Assembly: GCF_002936985.1 (NCBI RefSeq)
Contig: NZ_MPZN01000005.1
Span: 1 to 64,000, forward strand
Direction of reading: 5' to 3'
DNA length: 64,000 nt
From: Microterricola pindariensis
Lineage (GTDB): Bacteria > Actinomycetota > Actinomycetes > Actinomycetales > Microbacteriaceae
Below the pieces are notes generated by a model. The model ran no database searches, had not been told where the DNA came from, and worked only from the letters and a program-made list of their open reading frames with translations. Both the position numbers and the translations under genes were made by a program. Shown here one piece after another: positions 18,468-28,350 of the stretch (position 1 is its first letter; every line of letters begins with the position of its first letter).

Positions 18468-18944
18468 TCAGATGCCGAGCGCGTCGCGGAGCCGGGCCAC
18501 GTGCCCGTTCGGGTCTACCCGGTACTCGAGGCTCTGCAGCACACCGTCTGCGTCGATGACGGCGGTTGTGCGGAGCAGCCCCTCTGAGATCTGGCCGTCG
18601 CGGGTCTTCTGGCCCCATGCTCCCCACGCCTTGGCGACGCGGGCGCCCTCGTCCGAGAGCAGGGGGAAGCTCAACCGCTCCGTCTCGGCGAACTCGCTGA
18701 GGCGCGCCACCGGGTCGGGTGACACCCCCAACACTGTGTAGCCGGCACCCTGGAGGCTCGCCAGGTTCTCGCGGAAGTCGCAGGCCTCGGTGGTGCAGCC
18801 CGGGGTGAACGCCGCCGGGTAGAAGTAGAGGATGACGGCCCCGCCGCGGTAGTCGCTGAGCGCCCGTCGCATGCCACGCGCATCGGTCAAGACGAAGTCG
18901 GGAGCAGGCTCCCCCGGGACGGGCAGTGCTGCAGGACTTGTCAT
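18468..18944 (-). CDS. bcp: Thioredoxin-dependent thiol peroxidase (Bcp/PrxQ)
   Basis: A peroxiredoxin of the BCP/PrxQ type that reduces hydroperoxides using thioredoxin. The peroxidatic and resolving cysteines are five apart in FTPGCTTEACDFRE, the atypical 2-Cys arrangement. 158 aa, full length, cytosolic. It starts 12 bp after the map stop and is probably read with adk-map. Confidence 0.94.
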   Translation of the reverse strand: MTSPAALPVPGEPAPDFVLTDARGMRRALSDYRGGAVILYFYPAAFTPGCTTEACDFRENLASLQGAGYTVLGVSPDPVARLSEFAETERLSFPLLSDEGARVAKAWGAWGQKTRDGQISEGLLRTTAVIDADGVLQSLEYRVDPNGHVARLRDALGI

Positions 18945-18956
18945 GATCGTGCTTCG

Positions 18957-19808
18957 CTAGGGAATCGGGACGGGAACCACGCCGAGCGGCGCGAGCTTCG
19001 CAGCACCGCCGTCGACGGCGGTGAGCACCCAGATGCCGCCGCTGTGCACGGCAACGCTGTGCTCCCAGTGCGAGGCGTCGCTGCCGTCCTCGGTGGTGAC
19101 GGTCCACTCGTCGTCCTGGGTGAACGTGTCGATGTCTCCGGCGACGACCATCGGCTCGATGGCGACGACGAGTCCGGGCTTGACCTCCGGGCCCTTCTGG
19201 CGCACCCGGTAGTTGAACACCGGGGGCTCCTCGTGCATGCTGCGGCCGATGCCGTGGCCGATGTAGTCGGTCAGGATGCCGTACGGCTCGTCGCGACCGG
19301 GCGCCGGATTGGCCTCGACGTAGCCCTGCACCGCGTCGCCGACCTCGTTGAGGTGGCGGGCGCAGGCCAGGCGGGCGATGCCGGCCCAGAGCGAGCCCTC
19401 GGTGACATCGGAGAGGTGCTGCCGGGCGGCGACCAGCTCGGGTCGGCTCGGGTCAGGGACCACGACGGTGAAGGCCGAGTCGCCGCTCCACCCGGCGACG
19501 TCGGCGCCGCCGTCGACGGAGACGATGTCGCCGGGTTCGAGAGGGCGGCTGCTCGGGATGCCGTGCACGACGTCGGCGTTCACCGAGATGCACAGCGTGT
19601 GGCTGTAGCCGGGCACCATCTGGAAGTTCGAGACCCCGCCGGCCGCGATGATCGCGGCCTCGGCGATGGCGTCGAGTTCAAGCGGGGTGATGCCCGGGCG
19701 GATGCTGTTGCGCACCGCGTCGAGGCCGGCGGCCGTGACCAGGCCGGGCGCCACCATCTGCCGGAGCTCGGCGGCTGACTTGTAGATCGAGGCGCGACGG
19801 AATCCCAC
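18957..19808 (-). CDS. map: Type I methionine aminopeptidase
   Basis: Removes the initiator methionine from nascent proteins. The five metal ligands are visible: two Asp in DGGADVAGWSGDSA, His in GHGIGRSMHEEP, Glu in AIEPMV and Glu in TEDGSDASHWEHS. I chose the GTG at 19808 (VGFRRASIYKS), which leaves 8 bp after adk; the open frame continues upstream only through out-of-frame adk. 283 aa. Confidence 0.95.
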   Translation of the reverse strand: MGFRRASIYKSAAELRQMVAPGLVTAAGLDAVRNSIRPGITPLELDAIAEAAIIAAGGVSNFQMVPGYSHTLCISVNADVVHGIPSSRPLEPGDIVSVDGGADVAGWSGDSAFTVVVPDPSRPELVAARQHLSDVTEGSLWAGIARLACARHLNEVGDAVQGYVEANPAPGRDEPYGILTDYIGHGIGRSMHEEPPVFNYRVRQKGPEVKPGLVVAIEPMVVAGDIDTFTQDDEWTVTTEDGSDASHWEHSVAVHSGGIWVLTAVDGGAAKLAPLGVVPVPIP

Positions 19809-19816
19809 GGAGAGCC

Positions 19817-20458
19817 TTAGGAAGCGACGGCGGCGGAGTCGGCCGAGCCGATTCCCGCTGCCTGCAGTGCTGCGCTGATGCGGTCGCCGACCTCGTCGAC
19901 GCTGCCGAGGCCGTCGACGTCGATCAGCAGGCCACGCTCGCGGAAGACCTCGACCAGCGGGGCCGTCTCGCGGAGGTAAACCTCCTGGCGGTGGCGGATG
20001 GCCTCTTCGGTGTCGTCGGCGCGGCCCTGCTCGTGGGCGCGCTTGGTGAGCCGGACGATGAGCTCCTCCTGGTCGGCGACCAGGCGGATCACGGCCTCGA
20101 GGGGCTGACCCTTCTTCTCCAACAGCGCGTCCAGGTAGTGCACCTGCTCCAGCGTGCGGGGGTAGCCGTCGAGGAGGAAGCCGTTGGCGGCGTCCGCCTC
20201 GTCGAGGCGCGAGGCCACGATCTCGTTGGTGAGCGAGTCCGGCACGTAGTCGCCGGCGGCGACGATCGCCTTGACGCGCAGGCCGAGCTCGGTCTCGTTC
20301 GTGATGTGGAAGCGGAAGATGTCGCCGGTCGAGATGTCGGGGATCCCGAACGTCGCGCCGATGCGCTTGGCCTGAGTGCCCTTGCCGGCGCCGGGCGGGC
20401 CGACGATCAGGAGGCGCGCGCCTCGGGCGATGTTGCTCTCTGCGGTGGTAGTGCTCAT
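19817..20458 (-). CDS. adk: Adenylate kinase
   Basis: Interconverts ATP plus AMP and two ADP. P-loop [18 protein letters not shown]-binding DISTGDIFR and the Arg-bearing DGYPRTLEQ are present. The LID region ([19 protein letters not shown]) is the short form without zinc ligands. 213 aa including a Thr/Glu leader of about 15 residues before the P-loop. Overlaps secY by 4 bp (ATGA), so translation is likely coupled. Confidence 0.97.
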   Translation of the reverse strand: MSTTTAESNIARGARLLIVGPPGAGKGTQAKRIGATFGIPDISTGDIFRFHITNETELGLRVKAIVAAGDYVPDSLTNEIVASRLDEADAANGFLLDGYPRTLEQVHYLDALLEKKGQPLEAVIRLVADQEELIVRLTKRAHEQGRADDTEEAIRHRQEVYLRETAPLVEVFRERGLLIDVDGLGSVDEVGDRISAALQAAGIGSADSAAVAS

Positions 20459-21777
20459 CGCAGCAACCCTTCGTAGTGACGCTGCTGCAGCTGCGAGTCG
20501 ATCTGCTTGACCGTCTCGAGACCAACACCAACGATGATCAAGATGGACGCGCCGCCGAACGGGAAGTTCTGGTCGGCGCCGACCGCGGAGAACGCGACCA
20601 GCGGCAGCAGGGCGATGATGCCCAGGTACAGCGCGCCGGGAAGCGTAATGCGGGTGAGCACATAGTCGAGGTACTCGGCGGTGGGTCGACCGGCACGGAT
20701 GCCGGGGATGAAGCCACCGTACTTCTTCATGTTGTCAGCGACCTCTTCAGGGTTGAAGGTGATGGCGACGTAGAAGTAGGTGAAGCCGACGATGAGCAGG
20801 AAGTACAGCGCCATGTAGAGGGGCTGGCCGCCGCCGGTGAGGTTCGCGGTGACCCAGAGCACCCACGGCTGCGGCTCCTGGCCGGGTGCCGGCTGGTTGA
20901 ACTGCGCGATCAGGGCGGGCAGGTAGAGCAGCGAGGAGGCGAAGATCACGGGGATCACGCCGGCCATGTTGACCTTGATCGGGATGTAGGTGTTGTTGCC
21001 GCCGTAGGTGCGGCGCCCCACCATGCGCTTGGCGTACTGCACAGGGATGCGTCGTTGCGATTGCTCGACGAAGACGACGGCGGCGACGACCACGAGCCCG
21101 ATGGCGATCACGATGGCGAGGGTTCCCCAGCCCTTGGACGCGGCAATGCGGCCGAGCGAGTTCGGGAACATGGCGGCGATCGAGGTGAAGATCAGCAGCG
21201 ACATGCCGTTGCCGACGCCGCGCTCGGTGATGAGCTCACCCATCCACATGATGACACCGGTACCGGCGGTCATCGTGAGGACCATCAGCATGATGGCGTA
21301 CCAGGCGTCGTTGGTCAGCAGCTGGGTACATGCCGGGCCGCCAGAGCTGCCGAACAGCGCGCCACTGCGGGCGACGGTGATCAGAGTGGTCGACTGCAGC
21401 ACTGCCAGCGCGATGGTGAGGTATCGGGTGTACTGCGTCAGCGTTGACTGACCCGACTGACCCTCCTTGTAGAGGGTCTCAAAGTGTGGGATGACCACGC
21501 GCAGCAGCTGCACGATGATCGAGGCCGTGATGTACGGCATGATGCCCAGCGCGAAGATGGAGAGCTGGAGGAGGGCTCCACCGCTGAACAGGTTGACGAG
21601 CTCGTAGAGACCTGAGGTGTCCGAGGTAGCCGCGAGACACTGCTGCACGCTGTTGAAGTCAACGAACGGCGCCGGGATAAACGAGCCCAGTCGGAACAGG
21701 GCAACCATGCCCAAGGTGAATCCGATCTTCCTGCGAAGATCGGGCGTGCGGAAGATCCGCGCGATGGCGCTAAACAC
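20455..21777 (-). CDS. secY: Preprotein translocase subunit SecY
   Basis: The ten-helix channel protein of the Sec translocon in the cytoplasmic membrane. The N-terminal [20 protein letters not shown], the first-plug region, and the cytosolic loop [18 protein letters not shown] (here [19 protein letters not shown]) are family signatures. 440 aa, GTG start. A 125-bp spacer with a strong hairpin separates it from rplO. Confidence 0.97.
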   Translation of the reverse strand: MFSAIARIFRTPDLRRKIGFTLGMVALFRLGSFIPAPFVDFNSVQQCLAATSDTSGLYELVNLFSGGALLQLSIFALGIMPYITASIIVQLLRVVIPHFETLYKEGQSGQSTLTQYTRYLTIALAVLQSTTLITVARSGALFGSSGGPACTQLLTNDAWYAIMLMVLTMTAGTGVIMWMGELITERGVGNGMSLLIFTSIAAMFPNSLGRIAASKGWGTLAIVIAIGLVVVAAVVFVEQSQRRIPVQYAKRMVGRRTYGGNNTYIPIKVNMAGVIPVIFASSLLYLPALIAQFNQPAPGQEPQPWVLWVTANLTGGGQPLYMALYFLLIVGFTYFYVAITFNPEEVADNMKKYGGFIPGIRAGRPTAEYLDYVLTRITLPGALYLGIIALLPLVAFSAVGADQNFPFGGASILIIVGVGLETVKQIDSQLQQRHYEGLLR

Positions 21778-21835
21778 AAGGCCTCCTGTAATTCCGTGAA
21801 GAATCAGTCACTGCAATCACACCCATTGTGTGAAT

Positions 21836-21884
21836 CGAGCCTGCCGGGCCCCCACGAATACTACGCGAGGTCCCGGCAGGCTCG
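21836..21884 (-). promoter_or_regulatory. Intercistronic hairpin between rplO and secY
   Basis: CGAGCCTGCCGGG (21836-21848) pairs perfectly over 13 bp with CCCGGCAGGCTCG (21872-21884); loop of 23 bases. It shares the GAGCCTGCC core with the rpsK-rpoA hairpin. It may partly terminate ribosomal transcripts or protect mRNA ends. Confidence 0.7.
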
Positions 21885-21902
21885 TTACAACTACTGGTGC
21901 TT

Positions 21903-22469
21903 TTAGTTGATTGATCCGCCAGCGGCGACGATCTTGGCCTCGGCGGAGCCGGAGACCTTGTCGACGGTGACATTCAGCTTAACGCTGATGTCGCCCTCGC
22001 CGAGAACCTTGACCTTCTCGTTGTTGCGCACCGCACCCTTGGCGACGAGGTCGCCAATGGTGACGTCTCCACCGTTGGGGTACAGCTCGGCGAGCTTGTC
22101 CAGGTTCACAACCTGGTACTCAACGCGGAACGGGTTCTTGAAGCCACGCAGCTTGGGGGTGCGCATGTGCAGAGGCATCTGCCCACCCTCGAAGCCGATG
22201 CGAACCTGGTAGCGGGCCTTGGTGCCCTTGGTGCCGCGACCCGCGGTCTTACCCTTGGATCCCTCACCACGACCAACACGGGTCTTGGCCTTCTTGGCGC
22301 CGGGAGCCGGACGAAGGTGGTGCACCTTCAGAACCTGCTCGCGGGCCTCGACGACCTCAGCCTTGGCCGGAGCCTTGGCAGCTGCAGCCTTGGCCGGAGC
22401 CTTGGTTGCGGCCTTCTTGGCCGGAGCCTTGACGGCGTCCTTCTCTGCTGTTTCCTTGGCGTCAGCCAT
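21903..22469 (-). CDS. rplO: 50S ribosomal protein L15 with N-terminal Lys/Ala extension
   Basis: L15 (uL15) is a late-assembly large-subunit protein. The canonical protein starts at about residue 45 ([25 protein letters not shown]) and has the [15 protein letters not shown] segment. Residues 1-44 are Lys/Ala/Pro-rich, with AKAPAK-like repeats reminiscent of histone H1 tails, giving 188 aa against about 145 normally. rpmD ends at the first base of the frame overlap. Confidence 0.97.
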   Translation of the reverse strand: MADAKETAEKDAVKAPAKKAATKAPAKAAAAKAPAKAEVVEAREQVLKVHHLRPAPGAKKAKTRVGRGEGSKGKTAGRGTKGTKARYQVRIGFEGGQMPLHMRTPKLRGFKNPFRVEYQVVNLDKLAELYPNGGDVTIGDLVAKGAVRNNEKVKVLGEGDISVKLNVTVDKVSGSAEAKIVAAGGSIN

Positions 22470-22654
22470 TAGTCAATCTCCTCGACCTTGACAAGGTGAG
22501 CGACAGTCTTGACGTACCCGCGGTTCTGCGGGGTGTCTTCACGAACGACAACGTCACCGATGCGCTTGAGACCCAGGCTGCGAAGCGTGTCGCGCTGGTA
22601 CTGCTTCTCACTAACTTTGGACTTGATCTGCGTAACCTTGAGCTGCGCGGCCAT
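22469..22654 (-). CDS. rpmD: 50S ribosomal protein L30
   Basis: A 61-residue protein, [20 protein letters not shown] at the start and ending in [10 protein letters not shown]. The core [20 protein letters not shown] is the uL30 signature. The ATG at 22654 shares one base with the rpsE stop; a longer in-frame extension upstream runs through out-of-frame rpsE and was discarded. Confidence 0.97.
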   Translation of the reverse strand: MAAQLKVTQIKSKVSEKQYQRDTLRSLGLKRIGDVVVREDTPQNRGYVKTVAHLVKVEEID

Positions 22655-23349
22655 TACGCACCTGCCTTCGCTGCTGCGGCGGCCTCGGCTGCCTGAGCCT
22701 CTGCACGAAGCAGACGAGCCGGGGCGACCTCGTCGTAGGGGAGCCCACGACGGGCGGCAACTGCACGAGGTTCCTCGAGCTGCTGCAGGGCTGCGACGGT
22801 TGCGTGCACGATGTTGATCGTGTTCGAAGAACCGAGCGACTTGCTCAGAACGTCGTGGATGCCAGCGCACTCGAGGACGGCGCGAACCGGGCCACCGGCG
22901 ATAACACCGGTACCGGCAGCGGCCGGACGCAGCAGGACGACGCCGGCTGCAGCCTCACCCTGCACGGGGTGCGGGATGGTGCTGGCGACGCGGGGGACGC
23001 GGAAGAAGTTCTTCTTCGCTTCCTCGACGCCCTTGGAGATGGCGGTCGGGACCTCGCGGGCCTTGCCGTAGCCAACGCCAACGAGTCCGTTGCCATCGCC
23101 GACGACGACGAGAGCGGTGAAGCTGAAGCGACGACCACCCTTGACGACCTTCGACACGCGGTTGATGGTGACAACGCGCTCCAGGAACTGGCTCTTCTCA
23201 GCGTCGCGGGCTCCGCGATCGCCGCGGTTGGGGTTGCGCTCACGGCCGCCGCGACGAGCCTCACGCTCGTTCTGGGCGGGAGCCGTCGATGCAGCGGTCT
23301 CCACCGGTGCCTCTACAGCCACCTCTTGCTCCTTAGTAATCTCGCTCAC
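22654..23349 (-). CDS. rpsE: 30S ribosomal protein S5, extended at both ends
   Basis: S5 (uS5) contributes to decoding fidelity and the mRNA entrance helicase site. The core from about residue 53 shows [20 protein letters not shown] and the [16 protein letters not shown] glycine loop. There is an Arg/Gly/Glu-rich N-terminal leader of about 50 residues and an Ala-rich C-terminal tail; 231 aa versus about 165-210. GTG start overlaps the rplR stop. Confidence 0.97.
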   Translation of the reverse strand: MSEITKEQEVAVEAPVETAASTAPAQNEREARRGGRERNPNRGDRGARDAEKSQFLERVVTINRVSKVVKGGRRFSFTALVVVGDGNGLVGVGYGKAREVPTAISKGVEEAKKNFFRVPRVASTIPHPVQGEAAAGVVLLRPAAAGTGVIAGGPVRAVLECAGIHDVLSKSLGSSNTINIVHATVAALQQLEEPRAVAARRGLPYDEVAPARLLRAEAQAAEAAAAAKAGA

Positions 23350-23717
23350 AGCTTGAGCCCTGCCTCTCGCGCTCCATCGGCAACAGCAGCGATACGACCT
23401 GCGTACTTGCTACCACCACGGTCGAAAACGACTGCGTCAATGCCGGCAGCCTGCGCGCGCGCGGCGACGAGCTCGCCGATCTTGCGGGCCTTGGCCGACT
23501 TGTCGCCGTCGAAGGTGCGCATGTCTGCTTCCATGGTCGACGCCGAGGCCACGGTGTGGCCCTTGCTGTCGTCCACGACCTGCACGAAGATGTGACGAGC
23601 CGAACGGTTGACGACGAGGCGCGGACGAACCGCGGTGCCCTCGATCTTCTTGCGAAGTCGGGTGTGGCGACGTGTGCGCGCAGCCGACTTGCTCTTTCCT
23701 CTGGTTCCGAGACCCAT
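23346..23717 (-). CDS. rplR: 50S ribosomal protein L18
   Basis: L18 (uL18) binds 5S rRNA with L5. [20 protein letters not shown] and the C-terminal [20 protein letters not shown] are conserved. 123 aa. Only 2 bp separate it from the rplF stop. Confidence 0.97.
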   Translation of the reverse strand: MGLGTRGKSKSAARTRRHTRLRKKIEGTAVRPRLVVNRSARHIFVQVVDDSKGHTVASASTMEADMRTFDGDKSAKARKIGELVAARAQAAGIDAVVFDRGGSKYAGRIAAVADGAREAGLKL

Positions 23718-23719
23718 GG

Positions 23720-24256
23720 TTACTTACCAGCCTTTCCGGCCTTACGACGGACAACCTCGCCGGCGTAGCGGATGCCCTTGCCCTTGTAGGGCTCCGGCTT
23801 CTTGATCTTGCGGATGTTGGCGGCAACCTCACCGACGGCCTGCTTGTCGATGCCTGCAACGGTGAGCTTGGTGTTGCCCTCGACCGTGAAGGTGATGCCC
23901 TCAGGGGCATCAACCGTGACGGGGTGCGAGAAGCCGAGAGCGAACTCGAGCGAGTTGCCCTTCTGCGCGACGCGGTAACCGGTGCCGACGATCTCGAGGC
24001 CCTTGGAGTAGCCCTCGGTGACGCCGATGATGTTGTTTGCGATGAGCGTGCGCGTGAGGCCGTGCAGCGAGCGCGATGCGCGCTCGTCGTCGGGACGAGT
24101 GACCAGGACCTGGTTCTCCTCGACCTTGGCCTCGATCGGGCTGGCGATGACGAGCGAGAGCTCGCCCTTCGGGCCCTTGACGGCGACGTTCTGGCCCGAG
24201 ATCGTCACAGTGACGCCTGCGGGAATGTCAATGGGAAGTCGACCAATACGTGACAT
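23720..24256 (-). CDS. rplF: 50S ribosomal protein L6
   Basis: L6 (uL6) sits near the factor-binding site. It starts [15 protein letters not shown] and ends with the universally conserved [20 protein letters not shown] block. 178 aa, two-domain length. It follows rpsH by 6 bp. Confidence 0.98.
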   Translation of the reverse strand: MSRIGRLPIDIPAGVTVTISGQNVAVKGPKGELSLVIASPIEAKVEENQVLVTRPDDERASRSLHGLTRTLIANNIIGVTEGYSKGLEIVGTGYRVAQKGNSLEFALGFSHPVTVDAPEGITFTVEGNTKLTVAGIDKQAVGEVAANIRKIKKPEPYKGKGIRYAGEVVRRKAGKAGK

Positions 24257-24262
24257 AGGTGG

Positions 24263-24661
24263 TTACCACACGTAGGCGAGGACTTCCCCACCCACGCCCT
24301 TCTTCTCGGCCTGGCGGTCCGTGAGGAGGCCGCTGGAGGTGGACAGAATGGCAACACCGAGGCCACCGAGAACCGTGGGGATCTCGGTCGACTTTGCGTA
24401 AACGCGGAGGCCGGGCTTCGAGACACGCTTGATGCCAACGATCGAGCGCTCACGGTTGGGGCCGAACTTGAGGGCCAGCGTGAGGGTCTGTCCGACCTTC
24501 GCGTCGGTGACCTCGAAGCCGGAGATGTAACCCTCACGCTTGAGGATTTCAGCAATGTGCGACTTGAGCTTGCTGTGCGGCATAGACACGGTGTCGTGGT
24601 ACGCCGAGTTAGCGTTGCGCAGTCTGGTCAGCATGTCTGCGACCGGATCTGTCATCGTCAT
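24263..24661 (-). CDS. rpsH: 30S ribosomal protein S8
   Basis: S8 (uS8) binds helix 21 of 16S rRNA early in assembly and, in Escherichia coli, represses the spc operon. [20 protein letters not shown] at the start and the [21 protein letters not shown]-terminal RNA-binding motif are intact. 132 aa; the second Met (residue 3) is an alternative start. A 140-bp spacer with hairpins precedes it where many actinobacteria have rpsN. Confidence 0.97.
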   Translation of the reverse strand: MTMTDPVADMLTRLRNANSAYHDTVSMPHSKLKSHIAEILKREGYISGFEVTDAKVGQTLTLALKFGPNRERSIVGIKRVSKPGLRVYAKSTEIPTVLGGLGVAILSTSSGLLTDRQAEKKGVGGEVLAYVW

Positions 24662-24756
24662 ATGGATGCATTTCCTTCATTCACCAGGTTTCGACGCGCT
24701 TTACAAGGGCGCCGACCTGTGGTGCTGGGGCGCATGCGGTTGCATACGCCCGGTAT

Positions 24757-24792
24757 TAGGTTGGCTCCCTGCGCAAGCAAGGAGCCAACCTA
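24757..24792 (-). promoter_or_regulatory. Hairpin in the rplE-rpsH spacer
   Basis: TAGGTTGGCTCC pairs with GGAGCCAACCTA (12 bp) around a 12-base loop; a smaller imperfect hairpin (GCGCATGC/GCATACGC) follows toward rpsH. Position just after rplE is suited to attenuation or to S8-mediated control. Function is inference. Confidence 0.55.
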
Positions 24793-24801
24793 TAGATACT
24801 A

Positions 24802-25380
24802 CTAGGAGTTCTCGGCCGTCTTGAACGGGAAGCCGAGCGCCTTGAGCAGCGCGCGACCCTGTTCGTCGTTCTTGGCAGTCGTCACAACAGTGATGTCCAT
24901 GCCGCGAACGCGGTCGATCTTGTCCTGGTCGATTTCGTGGAACATAACCTGCTCGGTCAGACCGAAGGTGTAGTTGCCATTGCCATCGAACTGCTTGTCC
25001 GACAGGCCGCGGAAGTCGCGGATGCGGGGCAGGGCGAGGGACAGCGTGCGGTCCAGGAACTCCCACATGCGGTCGCCACGAAGCGTGACGTGGGCGCCGA
25101 TGGGCTGGCCCTCACGCAGCTTGAACTGGGCGATCGACTTGCGAGCCTTGGTGACCTGCGGCTTCTGACCGGTGATCTTGGTCAGGTCGGCAACTGCGCC
25201 ATCGATGATCTTGCCATCGCGGGCTGCCTCACCGACACCCATGTTCACGACGATCTTGACGAGTCCGGGGATCTGGTTGACGTTCGTCAGGCCGAGCTCG
25301 GCCTTCAGAGCGTCAGAGATCTCTCCCTGGAACTTCGCCTTGAGACGCGGCTGGATTTTGCCAGTAGCGATGTCAGTCAT
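24802..25380 (-). CDS. rplE: 50S ribosomal protein L5
   Basis: L5 (uL5) binds 5S rRNA and forms the inter-subunit bridge with S13. Conserved [16 protein letters not shown] and [20 protein letters not shown] blocks; the Met-Asp-Ile-Thr-Val-Val-Thr-Thr-Ala stretch near the C-terminus is also typical. 192 aa. Its ATG touches the rplX stop. Confidence 0.97.
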   Translation of the reverse strand: MTDIATGKIQPRLKAKFQGEISDALKAELGLTNVNQIPGLVKIVVNMGVGEAARDGKIIDGAVADLTKITGQKPQVTKARKSIAQFKLREGQPIGAHVTLRGDRMWEFLDRTLSLALPRIRDFRGLSDKQFDGNGNYTFGLTEQVMFHEIDQDKIDRVRGMDITVVTTAKNDEQGRALLKALGFPFKTAENS

Positions 25381-25739
25381 TAGAGGTCCTTACCTGACTT
25401 CTTGGCGTAACGAACGCGGACCGTCTTGGTGACGCCGTCCTTCGTTACTTCCTCATTGCGGAAACCGACGCGCGTGGGCTTCTTGGTCTCGGGGTCGACG
25501 AGCGCAACGTTGGACACGTGGATCGATGCCTCGTGCTTCTCGATGCCGCCCGTCTTGGTGCCACCCTGAGTCTGGCCGACGCGAACGTGCTTGGTGACGA
25601 AGTTGACACCCTCCACGATCACGCGGTTCTTCTCAACGAGGACCTGGATGACCTTGCCCTGCTTGCCGCGGTCACCGCCCTTTTCCTGGCGGCGGCCGGT
25701 GATGACCTCTACGAGGTCACCCTTCTTGATGTTCGCCAT
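25380..25739 (-). CDS. rplX: 50S ribosomal protein L24
   Basis: L24 (uL24) nucleates large-subunit assembly and lies near the exit tunnel. The KOW motif is at the N-terminus ([20 protein letters not shown], then KQGKVIQVL). 119 aa, with a slightly longer Lys-rich C-terminus ([13 protein letters not shown]). 3 bp after rplN. Confidence 0.96.
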   Translation of the reverse strand: MANIKKGDLVEVITGRRQEKGGDRGKQGKVIQVLVEKNRVIVEGVNFVTKHVRVGQTQGGTKTGGIEKHEASIHVSNVALVDPETKKPTRVGFRNEEVTKDGVTKTVRVRYAKKSGKDL

Positions 25740-25742
25740 GAC

Positions 25743-26111
25743 TTAGATAACCTCCGGTGCCAACGAGATGATCTTCATGAACTTCTTGTCACGAAGCTCA
25801 CGGCCGACCGGGCCGAAGATACGGGTACCGCGGGGGTCACCGTCGTTCTTCAGGATCACTGCGGCGTTCTCGTCGAACTTGATGTAGGAACCGTCGGGAC
25901 GACGGGTCTGCTTTTTGACGCGCACGACGACAGCCTTGACGACGTCGCCCTTCTTGACGTTGCCGCCGGGGATTGCGTCCTTGACGGTGGCAACGATGAC
26001 GTCACCGATGCCGGCGTAGCGACGGCCGGAGCCGCCGAGAACGCGAATGGTGAGAAGCTCCTTGGCGCCGGTGTTGTCGGCGACCTTGAGCCGTGATTCT
26101 TGCTGAAGCAC
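25743..26111 (-). CDS. rplN: 50S ribosomal protein L14
   Basis: L14 (uL14) forms inter-subunit bridges and is the RsfS target. [20 protein letters not shown] and [20 protein letters not shown] are canonical. 122 aa, GTG start giving VLQQESRL. First gene of the classical spc set, 33 bp after rpsQ. Confidence 0.98.
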   Translation of the reverse strand: MLQQESRLKVADNTGAKELLTIRVLGGSGRRYAGIGDVIVATVKDAIPGGNVKKGDVVKAVVVRVKKQTRRPDGSYIKFDENAAVILKNDGDPRGTRIFGPVGRELRDKKFMKIISLAPEVI

Positions 26112-26144
26112 TTCTAACTCCTTCTACGAAGCAAGCCCGAGGGC

Positions 26145-26450
26145 TTACTTGGCCTTCTCGAGAATCTCGACCAGGCGCCAGCGCTTGGAGGCGCTGAGGG
26201 GGCGGGTCTCGCTGATGACAACGAGGTCGCCGATGCCCGCGGAGTTCAGCTCGTCGTGAGCCTTCACCTTGGACGTGCGGCGGATGACCTTGCCGTACAG
26301 GGGGTGCTTCACGCGGTCTTCGACCTCAACGACGATGGTCTTGTCCATCTTGTCGCTGGTGACGTAGCCACGACGGGTCTTGCGGTAGCCGCGAGCGAGT
26401 TCGGTCGTCTCGGCGACCTCGGCTGCAGCAGCCTTCTTGGTCTCAGCCAT
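26145..26450 (-). CDS. rpsQ: 30S ribosomal protein S17
   Basis: S17 (uS17) is an OB-fold early-assembly protein. The core begins at about residue 23 ([20 protein letters not shown]) and the [17 protein letters not shown] end is intact. The first 20 residues are an Ala/Glu/Lys-rich leader absent from most S17 proteins; 101 aa total. Confidence 0.97.
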   Translation of the reverse strand: MAETKKAAAAEVAETTELARGYRKTRRGYVTSDKMDKTIVVEVEDRVKHPLYGKVIRRTSKVKAHDELNSAGIGDLVVISETRPLSASKRWRLVEILEKAK

Positions 26451-26452
26451 GA

Positions 26453-26773
26453 CTAGGCCTCCTTCGTCTCTTCAGCCGAAGGAGCCTCAGCGGCGTCCTT
26501 CTTGGCCTTGGTCTTCTTCTCAGCCTTGGCAGGAACCTCGACCGGTGCGGGCGTGGCACGAATGCCCAGCTCGCGCTCACGGAGAACCGTGTAGATACGA
26601 GCGATGTCGCGCTTGACCGCACGCAGGCGGCCGTGGCTCTCGAGCTGACCGGTGGCCGACTGGAAGCGCAGGTTGAACAGCTCCTCCTTGGCCTTCTTCA
26701 GCTCGTCGACGAGACGCTCGTCTTCAAATGTGTCCAGCTCGACGCTTGCGAGCTCCTTGGATCCGATCGCCAT
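26453..26773 (-). CDS. rpmC: 50S ribosomal protein L29 with C-terminal extension
   Basis: L29 (uL29) sits at the polypeptide exit and helps dock SRP and trigger factor. The helical hairpin is complete by about residue 72 ([38 protein letters not shown]). A tail of roughly 34 residues rich in Lys, Ala, Glu and Pro follows; total 106 aa against 60-80. The start shares one base with rplP. Confidence 0.96.
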   Translation of the reverse strand: MAIGSKELASVELDTFEDERLVDELKKAKEELFNLRFQSATGQLESHGRLRAVKRDIARIYTVLRERELGIRATPAPVEVPAKAEKKTKAKKDAAEAPSAEETKEA

Positions 26774-27192
26774 TATGCGTCGCCCTCCTCGCGCTTGATG
26801 ATGCGTGCCTTGAGGGGCAGCTTGTGAATTGCACGGGTCAGTGCCTCGCGGGCCAGTGTCTCGGGGACACCGGCAACCTCGAAGAGCACGCGGCCCGGCT
26901 TGACGTTAGCGACCCACCACTCGACGGAACCCTTACCGGAACCCATGCGGGTTTCGGCCGGCTTCTTGGTCAACGGACGGTCAGGGTAGATGTTGATCCA
27001 CACCTTTCCGCCACGCTTGATGTGACGCGTCATGGCGATACGAGCGGACTCGATCTGACGGTTGGTCACATAAGCGGGGGTCAGGGCCTGGATACCGAAC
27101 TCACCGAAGGAAACCTTGGTGCCACCGGTAGCCTGGCCGCTACGACCCGGGTGGTGCTGCTTGCGGTGCTTGACTTTACGTGGAATCAACAT
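26773..27192 (-). CDS. rplP: 50S ribosomal protein L16
   Basis: L16 (uL16) shapes the A-site tRNA elbow contact. [20 protein letters not shown] at the start and the conserved [20 protein letters not shown] with the arginine normally hydroxylated in some bacteria. 139 aa, usual length. 2 bp after rpsC. Confidence 0.98.
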   Translation of the reverse strand: MLIPRKVKHRKQHHPGRSGQATGGTKVSFGEFGIQALTPAYVTNRQIESARIAMTRHIKRGGKVWINIYPDRPLTKKPAETRMGSGKGSVEWWVANVKPGRVLFEVAGVPETLAREALTRAIHKLPLKARIIKREEGDA

Positions 27193-27194
27193 GG

Positions 27195-27959
27195 TTATGC
27201 CTCAACTCCTGCTGCGACCGGCGCCTGTGCCTCTGCACGGGGTGCACGGCGCGGGCGGTCGTCACGACGCTCGGGGCGGGACGACTTCTGGTTCGCCTGC
27301 TCGCGAGCGAGTTCCTTGTTGGTGATGTCACCCTTGTAGATCCAGACCTTCACGCCGATGCGGCCGAAGGTGGTCTTTGCCTCGTAGAAGCCGTAGTCGA
27401 TGTTCGCGCGCAGGGTGTGCAGGGGCACACGGCCTTCGCGGTAGAACTCCGAGCGGCTCATCTCGGCGCCGCCGAGGCGGCCGGAGACCTGGATACGAAC
27501 ACCCTTGACTGCGGGGGTCCGCTGAGCGCCCTGCAGGCCCTTACGCATTGCGCGGCGGAAGGCCACACGTGCGGAGAGCTGCTCGGCAATGCCCTGAGCA
27601 ACGAGCTGAGCGTCGGCCTCGGGGTTCTTGACCTCGAGGATGTTCAGCTGGATCTGCTTCTTCGTGAGCTTCTCGAGGTCGGCGCGGATGCGCTCGGCCT
27701 CTGCACCACGACGACCGATCACGATGCCCGGACGGGCGGTGTGAATGTCGACGCGGACACGGTCACGGGTGCGCTCGATCTCGATGCGCGAAACGCCGGC
27801 ACGGTCGAGCGAGGTGCTCAGCATGCGACGGATCTTGACGTCTTCCGCGACGAAGTCGCGGTAACGCTGCCCGGGCTTCGTGCTGTCAGAGAACCAACGC
27901 GACACGTGGTCGGTGGTGATTCCCAGACGGAAGCCATAGGGGTTTACTTTCTGACCCAT
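27195..27959 (-). CDS. rpsC: 30S ribosomal protein S3
   Basis: S3 (uS3) forms the mRNA entrance with S4 and S5. [20 protein letters not shown] opens it; the KH-domain loop is [19 protein letters not shown]. The C-terminal 35 residues are Arg/Ala/Pro-rich ([17 protein letters not shown]), a tail variable among actinobacteria. 254 aa. Confidence 0.98.
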   Translation of the reverse strand: MGQKVNPYGFRLGITTDHVSRWFSDSTKPGQRYRDFVAEDVKIRRMLSTSLDRAGVSRIEIERTRDRVRVDIHTARPGIVIGRRGAEAERIRADLEKLTKKQIQLNILEVKNPEADAQLVAQGIAEQLSARVAFRRAMRKGLQGAQRTPAVKGVRIQVSGRLGGAEMSRSEFYREGRVPLHTLRANIDYGFYEAKTTFGRIGVKVWIYKGDITNKELAREQANQKSSRPERRDDRPRRAPRAEAQAPVAAGVEA

Positions 27960-28324
27960 TACTTCGTGCCCTCCTCAGGAGTGGTGAGCACAACAGTGAT
28001 GTGGCTGGTGCGCTTCAGAATCTGGAATGCGCGGCCCTGTGCGCGCGGCTGGAAACGCTTGAGGGTTGCACCCTCGTCCACGAATGCCTGCGAGATGAAC
28101 AGATCCTGCTCATCAAGGAAGGTGTTCGAGGCGTCTGCCTTGACTCGCGCATTGGCGATTGCCGAGGCAACCAGCTTGTACACGGGCTCGCTCGCACCCT
28201 GAGGGGCGAACTTCAGGATTGCCAGAGCTTCCTGTGCCTGCTTGCCGCGGATCAGGTTGACAACGCGACGAGCCTTCTGGGGGGTGACGCGGATGTGTCG
28301 CACGCGTGCGATCGACTCCACCAT
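27959..28324 (-). CDS. rplV: 50S ribosomal protein L22
   Basis: L22 (uL22) lines the peptide tunnel with its beta-hairpin loop. Conserved [17 protein letters not shown] and [20 protein letters not shown]. 121 aa. Its stop touches the rpsC start codon. Confidence 0.97.
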   Translation of the reverse strand: MVESIARVRHIRVTPQKARRVVNLIRGKQAQEALAILKFAPQGASEPVYKLVASAIANARVKADASNTFLDEQDLFISQAFVDEGATLKRFQPRAQGRAFQILKRTSHITVVLTTPEEGTK

Positions 28325-28350
28325 TTCTTCTCCTCCTTCACGTCACCGCG

